In this document: piece by piece, positions 41,767-50,455 of the stretch
Layout of the letters: each line of letters begins with the position of its first letter
How positions within the stretch are numbered: the stretch's first letter is position 1
NCBI GenBank assembly: GCA_024644725.1
Contig: JAHEHE010000002.1
Coordinates: forward strand, 1 to 64,000
Length of the DNA: 64,000 nucleotides
From: Flavobacteriaceae bacterium
GTDB taxonomy: Bacteria; Bacteroidota; Bacteroidia; Flavobacteriales; Flavobacteriaceae
Reading direction: 5' to 3'
Program-made: the position numbers and the translations under genes
The notes under the pieces: model-generated
What the model saw: the letters and a program-made list of their open reading frames with translations, nothing else
Told to the model about the DNA's origin: nothing
Databases searched by the model: none

Positions 41767-42606
41767 ATGATTTCGGTCACTTTGAGCCTTTTTAAAGCAC
41801 CATTCAGGCAAATTTCACTTGCTTTTTTGATTTTTATTACCTCTTTATCGATGCACGCTCAGGATGAATGGATCGACTTTGTTGTCGCCAAAGACACAGG
41901 GGTGCTTTCCGTTTCCATGGACCTGAAGTACTACGTGCAAAAACCAAACTACAAGAATTTGCTAATCGTCGGAACCCAATTCAGACCCTGCATGAAGAAC
42001 GGATTCCCGGAGCCCGATTCATTGGACGGTCTTTTCTCCTTTTCCGATTCAACTGCGGCCGTGATCAACAGAATCACAAGAAATGAACTGGTGGGTATCC
42101 TGACCTACAGGTGTCTGGCTTTTGACGTCTATTATGTTAAAGATACTTTGGGAATAAGAGAAAACCTGGGAACCCTGATGCAGCATGGTTTTGAAAACTC
42201 GGAATTATACCTGACCCTGAAACAGGACAGGAATTGGGATTACTATTTTACGAACCTTCTGCCGGTGAACCTGTCTGAGGAATTTTTGATCGACCACGAA
42301 TACCTCAATAATCTGGTCCTGCTGGGAGATGACCTGCAGGGATTGAGAAAGGTCCGGCACTGGATCTATTTCAAAAATCTCAAACAACGGATCAAAATGT
42401 CGGAAAAGCTCGAATCCTTGAAATTTTCTCTAGATTCGATCAAGTACAATCGGGAAAGGCAGTTCCCCTACGAGCTACAAGTTTCCCGCATGGATTCCAT
42501 CACACCAACAAAAGTCTCGGAATTGACCACGCTTATGAAAGTTTTGAGCCAGGTTTATCAGGCGAGGTACGATGGCTGGGGAACAGAAGTCATTCCCAAA
42601 GAATGA
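41767..42606 (+). CDS. Secreted protein, possibly DUF695-like
   Basis: A 279-residue protein with an N-terminal hydrophobic signal segment ending SMHAQ (about residue 32). The mature region (DEWIDFVVAKDTGVLSVSMD, LVGILTYRCLAFDVYYVKDT, LYLTLKQDRNWDYYFTNLLP) resembles the DUF695 pattern, in which the N-terminal half ends in a D-WDYY-type segment. The C-terminal half is helical. Function unknown, and the family call is tentative. It stands alone between the MORN protein and the convergent radA. Confidence 0.6.
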   Translation: MISVTLSLFKAPFRQISLAFLIFITSLSMHAQDEWIDFVVAKDTGVLSVSMDLKYYVQKPNYKNLLIVGTQFRPCMKNGFPEPDSLDGLFSFSDSTAAVINRITRNELVGILTYRCLAFDVYYVKDTLGIRENLGTLMQHGFENSELYLTLKQDRNWDYYFTNLLPVNLSEEFLIDHEYLNNLVLLGDDLQGLRKVRHWIYFKNLKQRIKMSEKLESLKFSLDSIKYNRERQFPYELQVSRMDSITPTKVSELTTLMKVLSQVYQARYDGWGTEVIPKE

Positions 42607-42629
42607 AGAAATTCAATTGTTGAAAGAAT

Positions 42630-43991
42630 TCAATCCGAGAAAAGCTGAAAAACAATTTGTTCAATTTTCGAAACGCGAATAATCTCAATCTCGAAATCAG
42701 TCCTCGCGATCTTGTTGAATTTTGAGAGTATAATTTTCTTGAACCCGAGTTTCTCTGCCTCGATGATCCTCTGTTCAATTCGGCTTACAGCTCGAATCTC
42801 CCCTGATAGTCCCATTTCCGCTGCAAAACAGACATCCTGGGGTATGGCTTCTTCACGCGTGGAGGAGAGAACTGCACAGACCACGGCAAGATCAATCGCA
42901 GGGTCCTCAACTTTCAACCCTCCGGCTATGTTCAGAAAAACGTCTTTGGCTCCCAGTCGAAAGCCCGCTTTTTTCTCGAGAACCGCAAGAAGCATGTTCA
43001 ATCGTTTGATATTAAAGCCCGTAGATGATCTTTGGGGAGTGCCATAAACCGCTGTGCTGACCAAGGCCTGTACTTCGATCATAAGTGGTCTCATACCTTC
43101 AAGGGTCGCTGAGATCGCAATGCCGGTGAGGCCCTCATCCTTGTCAGAGATCAGAATCTCCGACGGATTGCTCACTTCTCTCAATCCGTTGTTCTGCATC
43201 TCGTAGATTCCAAGCTCAGCGGTTGATCCGAACCTGTTTTTCTGGGCTCTCAGGATCCTGTAGGTGTGGTTTCGATCTCCTTCAAACTGTAGTACGACAT
43301 CCACCATATGCTCGAGGATCTTGGGCCCGGCAATGGCGCCCTCCTTGGTAATGTGCCCGACAAGAACGACTGGGGTGTTGGTTTCCTTGGCATATTTGAT
43401 CAGTTCAGCGGCAGACTCCCGGATCTGTGAAATGCTTCCAGGAGAGGCTTCAATGGTCTCGGTATGCAGGGTTTGAACGGAATCAATGATGACTACCTCC
43501 GGTTCGATCTCAGTGATCAGAGAGAAAATATTTTGGGTTTTTGTTTCGGTCAAGACCAGGCAGTTCTCATTGGTCTGATCGATGCGAGAGGCCCTCATTT
43601 TAATTTGGGACTGGCTCTCCTCCCCAGAAACGTAAAGAACCCTGTGATTCATACCCAGGGCAATCTGCAGGAGCAGCGTGGATTTACCTATTCCCGGTTC
43701 TCCACCTAGAAGAACTACTGACCCTTTGACCAATCCCCCTCCAAGAACACGGTTCAACTCCTGGTTGATGGTGTTCAGTCGCTCCTCATTGCCCGCTTCA
43801 ATATCCTTGATTGCCAAGGCCTTGGCCGCTTTTCTTGGGCTTGCAGGTTTGTCCCATTGACGTTTCTCCTCCTTCTGAATGACCTCTTCGACAATGGTGT
43901 TCCACTGATTACAGGAGGTGCATTTGCCGGTCCACTTGGGAAATTGGGCTCCGCAATTCTGACAAAAAAATGTTGTTTTGGCCTTGGCCAT
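42630..43991 (-). CDS. radA: DNA repair protein RadA
   Basis: A 453-residue RecA-like helicase, involved in branch migration during recombination and important in natural transformation in species where it has been studied. The N-terminal zinc finger FFCQNCGAQF...GKCTSCNQW is followed by Walker A GGEPGIGKSTLLLQ, the family-specific KNRFGSTAELG motif and a C-terminal Lon-protease-like domain (GGLKVEDPAIDLAV). Length and order are typical. It lies downstream of the lpxH-queD-kbl cluster on the same strand, with a 12-base gap to lpxH. Confidence 0.96.
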   Translation of the reverse strand: MAKAKTTFFCQNCGAQFPKWTGKCTSCNQWNTIVEEVIQKEEKRQWDKPASPRKAAKALAIKDIEAGNEERLNTINQELNRVLGGGLVKGSVVLLGGEPGIGKSTLLLQIALGMNHRVLYVSGEESQSQIKMRASRIDQTNENCLVLTETKTQNIFSLITEIEPEVVIIDSVQTLHTETIEASPGSISQIRESAAELIKYAKETNTPVVLVGHITKEGAIAGPKILEHMVDVVLQFEGDRNHTYRILRAQKNRFGSTAELGIYEMQNNGLREVSNPSEILISDKDEGLTGIAISATLEGMRPLMIEVQALVSTAVYGTPQRSSTGFNIKRLNMLLAVLEKKAGFRLGAKDVFLNIAGGLKVEDPAIDLAVVCAVLSSTREEAIPQDVCFAAEMGLSGEIRAVSRIEQRIIEAEKLGFKKIILSKFNKIARTDFEIEIIRVSKIEQIVFQLFSD

Positions 43992-44003
43992 TCTGTTGTA
44001 TTT

Positions 44004-44765
44004 CTAGGATTTCTCGGGTTCGTATTTGCGCAGACTCAGGTCTTTTCCGTCAAAGACCGCGTAGGTAAAATGCGTGATCCAGTCGCCCGTGTTGATATAG
44101 GTGCTGTTCTCTCCTACCTTGATCTCCATGGGCAGGTGCCTGTGGCCAAAAAGAAAATAGTCATAGTGCCTGGTTTCCAGCTTCCTTCTGGAATATTGAA
44201 CCAGCCATTCCTTGTCTTCTCCAAGGAAGATCACGTCTTCCTGTCCGCTGATCAGCTTGTTTTTTGTCGAGAGGTATTGTGCGAACCTGACCCCGATATC
44301 CGGATGAAGCCAACGGTATAACCATTTGGAAAAAGGATGTGCAAATACTTTTTTCATCCTCTTGTACCCCTTGTCGCCCGGTCCCAATCCGTCACCATGA
44401 CCAATAAGAAAGCGCTTTCCACCAAACTCGAATTCTTTGGGCCGGTCAAAAACCGGAATGTCCAACTCCTTTTGGAAATAATCACTCATCCACAGGTCAT
44501 GATTGCCCAGAAAGAAATAAATGGGTATCCCCGAATCTCTCAGCTCGGCTATTTTTCCCAACACGCGCACAAAGCCACGGGGAACCACTTTTTTGTATTC
44601 AAACCAGAAATCAAAAAGGTCTCCGAGCAAAAAGATGCATTCAGCGTCTTCCTTGATTTCATCCAGCCAGGAAACGAATTTCATTTCCCGGATTCGGCTG
44701 CTTTCCGGATCCGGAATGCCGAAATGCTGGTCAGAGGCAAAATATATTTTAGTTTTTTTGGTCAT
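44004..44765 (-). CDS. lpxH: UDP-2,3-diacylglucosamine diphosphatase LpxH
   Basis: A 253-residue calcineurin-like metallophosphatase of lipid A synthesis (UDP-diacylglucosamine to lipid X). Metal-binding motifs are all visible: FASDQHFG, LLGDLFDFWFEY, FLGNHDLWM, IGHGDGLG and FGHRHLP. It acts at the cytoplasmic face of the inner membrane, and LpxB at 59051, which uses its product, is also in this window. The ATG at 44765 is preferred over the 44783 start; it overlaps the end of queD by 17 bases, showing coupling. Confidence 0.92.
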   Translation of the reverse strand: MTKKTKIYFASDQHFGIPDPESSRIREMKFVSWLDEIKEDAECIFLLGDLFDFWFEYKKVVPRGFVRVLGKIAELRDSGIPIYFFLGNHDLWMSDYFQKELDIPVFDRPKEFEFGGKRFLIGHGDGLGPGDKGYKRMKKVFAHPFSKWLYRWLHPDIGVRFAQYLSTKNKLISGQEDVIFLGEDKEWLVQYSRRKLETRHYDYFLFGHRHLPMEIKVGENSTYINTGDWITHFTYAVFDGKDLSLRKYEPEKS

Positions 44766-45204
44766 CGGCGAACCATTCCGCATAGGAATTGGCAGTTTCG
44801 TAGAGTTTCAAGGAATGAAGCATTACATTTTCAGGAATTCTCTTTCCGATGCGTTCTGCAAAATCGAAAAGCATCTTTTCACTGGTGGGCTGATAGGGAA
44901 CCAGGACGATTTTATGCGAATGATCCTCAATCGTTTTGGCGAGCTCCCGATGTGGGGAATTCGAATTGAGCACCACTGCGTGATCAAACTTGACCACAAT
45001 TTCTTCCTTCACAATCCTTTTGAGGTCTCCAAAGTCCATGACCATTCCATTCTTCGGATGATCTGGATCCTCAATGGGTGTGCCAATAACAGTCACGTGG
45101 AGATGATAGCTGTGCCCGTGGATGTTTTTGCATTTCCCGTCATAGCCGTAAAGTGCGTGGGCCGTTTCGAAGTCAAAATGCTTTGTGATTCTTATCCTGT
45201 TCAT
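44749..45204 (-). CDS. queD: 6-carboxy-tetrahydropterin synthase / PTPS family
   Basis: A 151-residue zinc enzyme of the QueD/6-pyruvoyl-tetrahydropterin synthase family. It has the zinc histidines (ETAHALYG and NIHGHSYHLHV) and the catalytic aspartate-histidine segment KFDHAVVLN, with a C-terminal glutamate in LKLYETANSYAEW. It makes the queuosine precursor in the QueD branch; other PTPS functions cannot be ruled out. The ATG at 45204 is preferred over a TTG at 45213. It overlaps lpxH by 17 bases and is followed upstream by kbl. Confidence 0.88.
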   Translation of the reverse strand: MNRIRITKHFDFETAHALYGYDGKCKNIHGHSYHLHVTVIGTPIEDPDHPKNGMVMDFGDLKRIVKEEIVVKFDHAVVLNSNSPHRELAKTIEDHSHKIVLVPYQPTSEKMLFDFAERIGKRIPENVMLHSLKLYETANSYAEWFADDQKN

Positions 45205-45216
45205 GATTTTCAAATG

Positions 45217-46410
45217 CTAAATGACTTCCAGTTCTCTTCCCACCTTAATGAAGGCGCTAATGGCTTTGTCAATGTGCTCCTTTGTATGAGCTGCGCTGAG
45301 TTGAACCCGAATTCGGGCCTTGCCCCTCGGGACCACGGGGAAAAAGAATCCGATGACATAGATCCCTTCTTTCAGCAAGGCATCCGCCATGTCCTGGGAC
45401 AGTTTTGCATCGTACAACATCACCGGAACAATGGCTGCATCCGCACCGACAAGATCAAATCCGGCTTCCTCCATTTTTGCCCTGAAATAATTGGTATTGG
45501 CCTCAAGCTTGTCTCTGAGGCTGGTGTCATTCTCAATCATGTCGAACACCTTGATCGACGCTCCGACAATGGCCGGTGCCAGCGAGTTCGAAAACAGATA
45601 GGGGCGCGAACGCTGTCTCAGAATCTCGATGATCTCCTTCTTGCCCGTTGTATAGCCTCCCATGGCTCCACCCAGGGCTTTGCCCAGGGTTCCGGTGACG
45701 ATGTCGACACGCTCCATCACGTTCTTGAGCTCAACGGTTCCACGTCCGGTACGTCCAATAAAACCGGCGGCATGACACTCATCTACCATGACCATGGCGT
45801 CATATTTGTCAGCCAGGTCGCAAATTTTATCAAGTTGGGCTACAATGCCATCCATAGAGAAAACCCCGTCTGTCACAATGATCTTGAATCTATGCTGTTC
45901 TTCGTTTGCTTTTCTCAATTGCTTTTCCAGGTCCTCCATGTCATTGTTCTCATAACGGTACCTGGCCGCCTTGCACAACCTGACCCCGTCAATGATCGAG
46001 GCATGATTCAGCGAATCAGAGATTATCGCGTCTTCCTTGGTCAGCAACGGTTCGAACACTCCGCCATTGGCATCAAAGGCCGCTGCGTACAAAATCGTGT
46101 CTTCCGTTTTGTAGAACGACGCGATTCGCTGTTCCAGCTCCTTGTGAATGTCCTGGGTTCCACAAATGAATCGCACCGATGACATGCCAAAACCATGGGA
46201 ATCCAAAGTGTCTTTAGCTGCCTGGATCACCTCGGGATGATTGGACAGGCCCAGGTAGTTGTTTGCACAAAAATTGATCACCTCTTCCCCGGTCGAAATT
46301 TTGATCACAGCATCCTGGGAGCTGGTGATTATCCTTTCGGTCTTGTACAATCCCGCTTCGCGGATCTCCTGAAGTTCCTTTTCCAAATTGTCTTTTATCC
46401 CTCCGTACAT
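45217..46410 (-). CDS. kbl: Glycine C-acetyltransferase (2-amino-3-ketobutyrate CoA ligase)
   Basis: A 397-residue PLP-dependent enzyme of the alpha-oxoamine synthase family. It joins glycine and acetyl-CoA or cleaves 2-amino-3-ketobutyrate in threonine breakdown. Conserved segments are [39 protein letters not shown] and the PLP lysine in [14 protein letters not shown]. The ATG at 46410 gives 397 residues, like the E. coli enzyme of 398; 20 extra in-frame codons upstream are not conserved. Threonine dehydrogenase is not adjacent, so biotin- or sphingoid-synthase-like relatives should be considered, but the Kbl fit is good. Confidence 0.92.
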   Translation of the reverse strand: MYGGIKDNLEKELQEIREAGLYKTERIITSSQDAVIKISTGEEVINFCANNYLGLSNHPEVIQAAKDTLDSHGFGMSSVRFICGTQDIHKELEQRIASFYKTEDTILYAAAFDANGGVFEPLLTKEDAIISDSLNHASIIDGVRLCKAARYRYENNDMEDLEKQLRKANEEQHRFKIIVTDGVFSMDGIVAQLDKICDLADKYDAMVMVDECHAAGFIGRTGRGTVELKNVMERVDIVTGTLGKALGGAMGGYTTGKKEIIEILRQRSRPYLFSNSLAPAIVGASIKVFDMIENDTSLRDKLEANTNYFRAKMEEAGFDLVGADAAIVPVMLYDAKLSQDMADALLKEGIYVIGFFFPVVPRGKARIRVQLSAAHTKEHIDKAISAFIKVGRELEVI

Positions 46411-46474
46411 GTGATTGCTGAAATTATATGAAACGCTTCCAAACTCGGGTGCAAGAACCCCATTCGGCACCTAG

Positions 46475-46482
46475 CAAAAGTA
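46475..46482 (-). promoter_or_regulatory. -7 element for the kbl-queD-lpxH transcript
   Basis: The minus strand reads TACTTTTG, 64 bases before the kbl ATG at 46410. It argues against translation starting at the in-frame GTG at 46470. Confidence 0.5.
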
Positions 46483-46513
46483 AGAAAATATAGAGATTAA
46501 TAGCTTGTTTTGC

Positions 46514-46521
46514 TATTTTTG
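46514..46521 (+). promoter_or_regulatory. -7 element for the conserved hypothetical gene at 46539
   Basis: TATTTTTG lies 17 bases before the ATG at 46539. Confidence 0.55.
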
Positions 46522-46538
46522 CTCCTTAATTGCCGCAT

Positions 46539-46904
46539 ATGTCAAGAGACGAAAACCTTAAATTGAAATGGGAGGATATCCAGCGTGATGTTTCTCACAA
46601 ATTCGGTGGAGGAGAAACCCTTGACCTGGATTCAATCATTTTTCTCATCGGGGTTCAGGAATTGGGTAAAGGTTTCAGGAAGTTTACCAAAGATGAAAAG
46701 GTGAATGTCATGCACATTGCCGTTTGCAGGCTTCTTGAGCCCTTCGGCTATTACGAGTTTGATTTCTTTGATGACGACGGATGGCCCCATTACAAGACCG
46801 TCGATCAACTGCCGAATCTGAAACCCGGAGAGCAGACCGTTTTGATGAAGGAGGCCATCGTCATGTATTTCGAGAAGAAGGATCAGAATCACACAATTTC
46901 ATAG
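46539..46904 (+). CDS. Conserved hypothetical cytoplasmic protein
   Basis: A 121-residue acidic protein without signal peptide or membrane helix. It begins MSRDENLKLKWEDIQRDVSH; notable segments are LDLDSIIFLIGVQELGKGF, VMHIAVCRLLEPFGYYEFDF and WPHYKTVDQLP. It looks helical in the N-terminal two thirds. I recognise it only as a Bacteroidota-type conserved protein of unknown function. It converges on dprA and overlaps it by 16 bases. The upstream TTG at 46530 is less likely as a start than the ATG after the -7 element. Confidence 0.72.
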   Translation: MSRDENLKLKWEDIQRDVSHKFGGGETLDLDSIIFLIGVQELGKGFRKFTKDEKVNVMHIAVCRLLEPFGYYEFDFFDDDGWPHYKTVDQLPNLKPGEQTVLMKEAIVMYFEKKDQNHTIS

Positions 46905-47983
46905 TATTTTCCTGGAAGTTCTCGAATCCGGCCGTACAACTCGAGACGCAACAAGATGGACAGGACCTCCTGGATCGGGAGCCGGCACTTTTGAGACAAC
47001 TGATCCGCCTGTATCTTTCCATGCTTTAGAATGGTCTCGAACAACTGCTTTTCCGCGGGATCCAATGAAACTGCTTCTTCGTGGTTGCTGCATTTTCGAA
47101 TCGGTTCCCAGTTCAACATATAAGCGAGATCTCTGGCATCGGTCAGCATGGATGCCCGATGCGTTTTGATGAGGTGATTGCAACCCACACTGAAGGGGTC
47201 AGAAGTTCTTCCGGGTACGGCAAAGACCTCGCGGTGATAGGAAGACGCGAGATCAGCGGTGATCAGGGACCCCCCTTTCTCAGATGACTCGATCACCAGA
47301 GTGGACTCAGACATCCCGGCAATGATCCGATTTCTCTTTACGAAGTTCTCCCTTTCAGGTGGAGTTCCCGTCCAAAACTCCGTGAGCAGCGCACCTTCCT
47401 CCATCATGCTCAGGGCTGTCCTATAATGTGCCCTGGGGTATATCCTGTCCAGGCCATGGGCAAGTACGCCAATCGTTTGCAACCCGTGCTGCATTGCGAG
47501 GCGATGTGCAAGGATATCGACACCATAGGCGAGTCCGCTTATGATCACAGGGTCGTAAGGCTCCAGCTCCGAAAACATTCGCTTCATGAATGCCGAGCCC
47601 TGGGAGGTCATCTTTCGGGTACCGACGATACTGATGACATTGCGTTTCGCCAGGTCGATTTTTCCTTTGTAGAAAAGAAGCAAGGGTGCGTCCTCACAGT
47701 GTCTCAGATGCTCCGGGTAGTCCGAGTCAAAAAAGGATACCGCCTGAAGTCCGTATTTCTCCATGACTTCCATCTCCGCTTTCGCTTTGCTGTAAATTCT
47801 CCTGACCTTGAGATTTTGGACGAGTTTCGGTCCGATTCCTTCTACCTCCAGCCATAGCTTTTCTCCTGCCTCTAGTGACTCTTTCGCCGAACCAAAATGC
47901 TCAATCAGCTTGCGAGCCCCTTTGCATCCTATCCCATCAACTGATAGCAAAGCCAATGAGTAAAAAATCGTATCTGTCTCCAT
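46889..47983 (-). CDS. dprA: DNA-processing protein DprA
   Basis: A 364-residue protein that protects incoming single-stranded DNA during transformation and loads RecA. The Rossmann core is clear: SIVGTRKMTSQG, VIISGLAYGVDILAHRLAM, VLAHGLDRIYP, SGTPPERENFVKRNRIIAG-type loop (here TGTPPERENF) and SEKGGSLITADLA. The N-terminal SAM-like region has a helix-hairpin-helix (DGIGCKGARKLIEHFG). A winged-helix C-terminal domain (QADQLSQKCRLPIQEVLSIL) is present. Together with comEC and radA in the same window it supports natural competence. Confidence 0.95.
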   Translation of the reverse strand: METDTIFYSLALLSVDGIGCKGARKLIEHFGSAKESLEAGEKLWLEVEGIGPKLVQNLKVRRIYSKAKAEMEVMEKYGLQAVSFFDSDYPEHLRHCEDAPLLLFYKGKIDLAKRNVISIVGTRKMTSQGSAFMKRMFSELEPYDPVIISGLAYGVDILAHRLAMQHGLQTIGVLAHGLDRIYPRAHYRTALSMMEEGALLTEFWTGTPPERENFVKRNRIIAGMSESTLVIESSEKGGSLITADLASSYHREVFAVPGRTSDPFSVGCNHLIKTHRASMLTDARDLAYMLNWEPIRKCSNHEEAVSLDPAEKQLFETILKHGKIQADQLSQKCRLPIQEVLSILLRLELYGRIRELPGKYYEIV

Positions 47984-48060
47984 TCCAGTGACTCAAAAAA
48001 TTGTGCATTCTATTGTTAATAATTTAGAAACCGCACTTGTAAACACACTTCAAATTTTTT

Positions 48061-48068
48061 TAGATTTG
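48061..48068 (+). promoter_or_regulatory. -7 element for the HU-SPOR gene
   Basis: TAGATTTG matches TAnnTTTG and lies 26 bases before the TTG start at 48095; a TTG occurs 21 bases upstream of it (48037-48039). Confidence 0.5.
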
Positions 48069-48094
48069 TTCAGGTAAAACCAAACTCCCTTAGC

Positions 48095-49015
48095 TTGAAT
48101 CTCGCCAATTACATCTGTGATCTGCTGTATCGTTACGAATGCGTTATTGTGCCTCATTTTGGAGGTTTTGTGACCAACGAGAAGTCTGCACGGCTGGATA
48201 AAAGCAAGGAGACCCTGTATCCTCCTTACAAACAAATCACGTTCAACGGCCACTTGAAGAACAACGATGGACTGCTTGCCAATTACATTGCCTCGGTTGA
48301 CAAGATCTCATACGAATGCGCTTTGAATTACATCAAGTTCGAGATCGAGTCCTGGATGGATAAGCTGCGCGATGAGGACTTGAATCTGAATGGTTTGGGG
48401 ACCTTCAGCTGGACCGATGGAAAGCTGCACTTTGAGCCTCAAAACAAGACGAACTACCTGCTTTCTTCATTCGGTCTTTCAAGTGTTCTGGCCCGTGACC
48501 TTCATGGGGCTGAAGAAAAAGACTCCCCGGAAGAAAAAGTGCTTCCTCCTGTTATTCCGCTACAAGAGAAAAAAGCTCCCAATTATCTCAAGTATGCGGC
48601 TGTTTTCGTGATTGGACTTTCGGCCATTGGCTTTGGAGCCAAAATGTACAACGATTACAGAACAGATCAGTGGGTTGCGGAAGCTCAAAAACAACAAGAA
48701 CAGATCGAACAGAAAATTGAGAATGCCACTTTCGTGATTTCAAAGCCGCTTCCTGCCTTAAAGCTTGAGCTAAAAACGGAGAAAAAGAGCTTTCACGTAA
48801 TTGCAGGGGCCTTCCGGGTTCCGGAGAATGCAGAGCGCAAAGTAGGGCAACTCCTGCAGCAGGGTTACGAGGCTCGAATCCTGGGCGTGAATCGCTGGAA
48901 TCTCACCGTAGTTTCTTATGGAAGCTATAAGACCCGCAACGAAGCCCTGGGAGCGCTGGACTCCATTCAAAAAAATGTTGCTGAGGATTCCTGGTTGCTG
49001 ATTCAGGAGTTTTAA
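48095..49015 (+). CDS. CCDC81-like HU / SPOR domain membrane protein
   Basis: A 306-residue protein joining two unusual parts. Residues 1-135 (NYICDLLYRYECVIVPHFGG, LNGLGTFSWTDGKLHF) match the CCDC81-like prokaryotic HU domains. A membrane helix (about 168-188, YAAVFVIGLSAIGFGAKM) is followed by a short coiled coil and a SPOR domain (about 230-306, SFHVIAGAFRVPENAERKV...), which binds denuded peptidoglycan at division sites. It therefore may link the chromosome or a cytoplasmic partner to the cell wall; the DNA-binding ability of this HU type is uncertain. TTG is used as start. Confidence 0.85.
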   Translation: MNLANYICDLLYRYECVIVPHFGGFVTNEKSARLDKSKETLYPPYKQITFNGHLKNNDGLLANYIASVDKISYECALNYIKFEIESWMDKLRDEDLNLNGLGTFSWTDGKLHFEPQNKTNYLLSSFGLSSVLARDLHGAEEKDSPEEKVLPPVIPLQEKKAPNYLKYAAVFVIGLSAIGFGAKMYNDYRTDQWVAEAQKQQEQIEQKIENATFVISKPLPALKLELKTEKKSFHVIAGAFRVPENAERKVGQLLQQGYEARILGVNRWNLTVVSYGSYKTRNEALGALDSIQKNVAEDSWLLIQEF

Positions 49016-49039
49016 TATCCCGCTTTTGTTTATTTGGCG

Positions 49040-49047
49040 TATTTTTG
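49040..49047 (+). promoter_or_regulatory. -7 element for the acyl-CoA thioesterase gene
   Basis: TATTTTTG lies 23 bases before the ATG at 49071. Confidence 0.55.
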
Positions 49048-49070
49048 AGGCTTAAACATACGCTTTTCCC

Positions 49071-49580
49071 ATGCAGAGCAAACATCCCATTGACTCGATA
49101 ACGACCCTGACGGATCTGGTTCTTCCAGGTGAGACCAATCCCCTGGACAACCTGTTTGGCGGTGAGCTGCTTGCCAGGATGGATAGGGCTTCCAGCATAG
49201 CTGCCAGAAGGCACTGCAATCGAATCGTTGTTACGGCATCCGTCAATCACGTGGTATTCTCAAAAGCTGTTCCGGTGGGTAGCGTACTTACCATTGAGGC
49301 GAAGGTCTCAAGAGCTTTTAAATCTTCAATGGAGATCTTTGTGGATGTTTGGATGGAAGACCGCGAATCGGGAGAACGAACCAAAGTGAATGAAGGGATT
49401 TACACTTTTGTGGCTGTTGATCGTACAGGAGCCCCGGTGCGAGTGCCGGAACTTATTCCCCAGACCGATCTCGAAAAAGAGCGCTACGCAGGAGCACTTA
49501 GAAGAAAACAGCTCAGTCTTGTGCTCTCCAAGAAAATGGATCCCCATGACGCAACCGAGCTCAAGGCTCTTTTCACATGA
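49071..49580 (+). CDS. Acyl-CoA thioesterase (YciA/BFIT-type hotdog fold)
   Basis: A 169-residue single-hotdog acyl-CoA hydrolase. The active-site block NPLDNLFGGELLARMDRASS, with its conserved glycine and aspartate, is typical of the YciA/BACH branch, followed by VVTASVNHVVFSKAVPVGS and the strand KVNEGIYTFVAVD. It cleaves acyl-CoA to free fatty acid and CoA in the cytoplasm; chain preference unknown. A fructosamine-kinase-like gene converges on it six bases downstream. Confidence 0.88.
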   Translation: MQSKHPIDSITTLTDLVLPGETNPLDNLFGGELLARMDRASSIAARRHCNRIVVTASVNHVVFSKAVPVGSVLTIEAKVSRAFKSSMEIFVDVWMEDRESGERTKVNEGIYTFVAVDRTGAPVRVPELIPQTDLEKERYAGALRRKQLSLVLSKKMDPHDATELKALFT

Positions 49581-49586
49581 TCCCTA

Positions 49587-50441
49587 TTAAGCGAATCGCC
49601 TGAGGGTGCGCTCAATTCCCGACAGATAGGAGCTCCCAAAAAGAACCAGATGGACCAGAGTCGGATACAGATTGTGCAGCTCTATCCTCTCCTCCCATCC
49701 TTTTTCAAGAGGCCGGATCTCGTTATAAGTGACCAAAAAACTTTCGTTGAAACCCCCGAACATCCGAGTCATCGCAATGTCGACTTCCCTGTGTCCGAAG
49801 TAAATTGCAGGATCAATAAAAACAGGCTCACCCAATTTGTCGAACATGAGGTTTCCCGACCATAGATCTCCATGCAAGAGGGAAGGTACTTCCTGCGGAA
49901 TCAGTTCAGGCAGACGGGAGAAAAGTGATTCAAACGCTTCCAAATGCTTGCCCTCGAGCAAATTTCTTCCTTTGGCCTTTCGAATCAAGGGTTCCAGCCG
50001 GTTCGAAATGAAAAATTCGATCCAATTCTCCATTTTGCCGTTCATTTGATCCAGCGAACCAATATAATTGTTGTGGTCGAGTCCGAAAGCATCATTTGTT
50101 TGCAGATGAAGTGTTGCGAGCTGACGTCCGAAAAGCTCCCAAGAAATGCCTTTAGGCCTTCCTTCTTCCATATACTCCAGGATCAGAAATTGATGGGCCC
50201 CTTCCTCAAAGGTCAATTCAACTCCAGGTACCCGGCATCCCGCCGACCTGAGCAACCGAAGTCCGGCAGACTCTTTTTCAAACATTCCGGGATAGCGGTC
50301 TTTCGAATTGAGTTTTAGAACAAATTCTTTTGAATTGGCCAGGCGAAGCCTGAACACCTGGTTGATATCCCCACCAGACAAGGGCCTGACTTCAAGCAAC
50401 GGTGCTTCGAGCCATTTTTCAATGACGTCTTCAAACTCCAT
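49587..50441 (-). CDS. Fructosamine kinase family protein
   Basis: A 284-residue small-molecule kinase of the APH/fructosamine-3-kinase fold. Signatures are LSGGDINQVFRL (nucleotide loop), FVLKLN (ATP lysine), SLLHGDLWSGNLMF (catalytic loop aspartate) and FIDPAIYFGHREVDIAMTRMF (metal aspartate and family-specific tail). The family phosphorylates ketosamines for deglycation of proteins or sugars. Cytoplasmic. Only 14 bases separate it from the upstream EnvC-like gene, so it may be in that operon. Confidence 0.88.
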   Translation of the reverse strand: MEFEDVIEKWLEAPLLEVRPLSGGDINQVFRLRLANSKEFVLKLNSKDRYPGMFEKESAGLRLLRSAGCRVPGVELTFEEGAHQFLILEYMEEGRPKGISWELFGRQLATLHLQTNDAFGLDHNNYIGSLDQMNGKMENWIEFFISNRLEPLIRKAKGRNLLEGKHLEAFESLFSRLPELIPQEVPSLLHGDLWSGNLMFDKLGEPVFIDPAIYFGHREVDIAMTRMFGGFNESFLVTYNEIRPLEKGWEERIELHNLYPTLVHLVLFGSSYLSGIERTLRRFA

Positions 50442-50455
50442 AGAAATTCAAGTAA

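Noticed and set aside
44521..46182. 553-codon open frame on the plus strand
   Set aside because: It is antisense to lpxH, queD and kbl, all of which have clear family motifs, and its translation shows no domain or normal start region.
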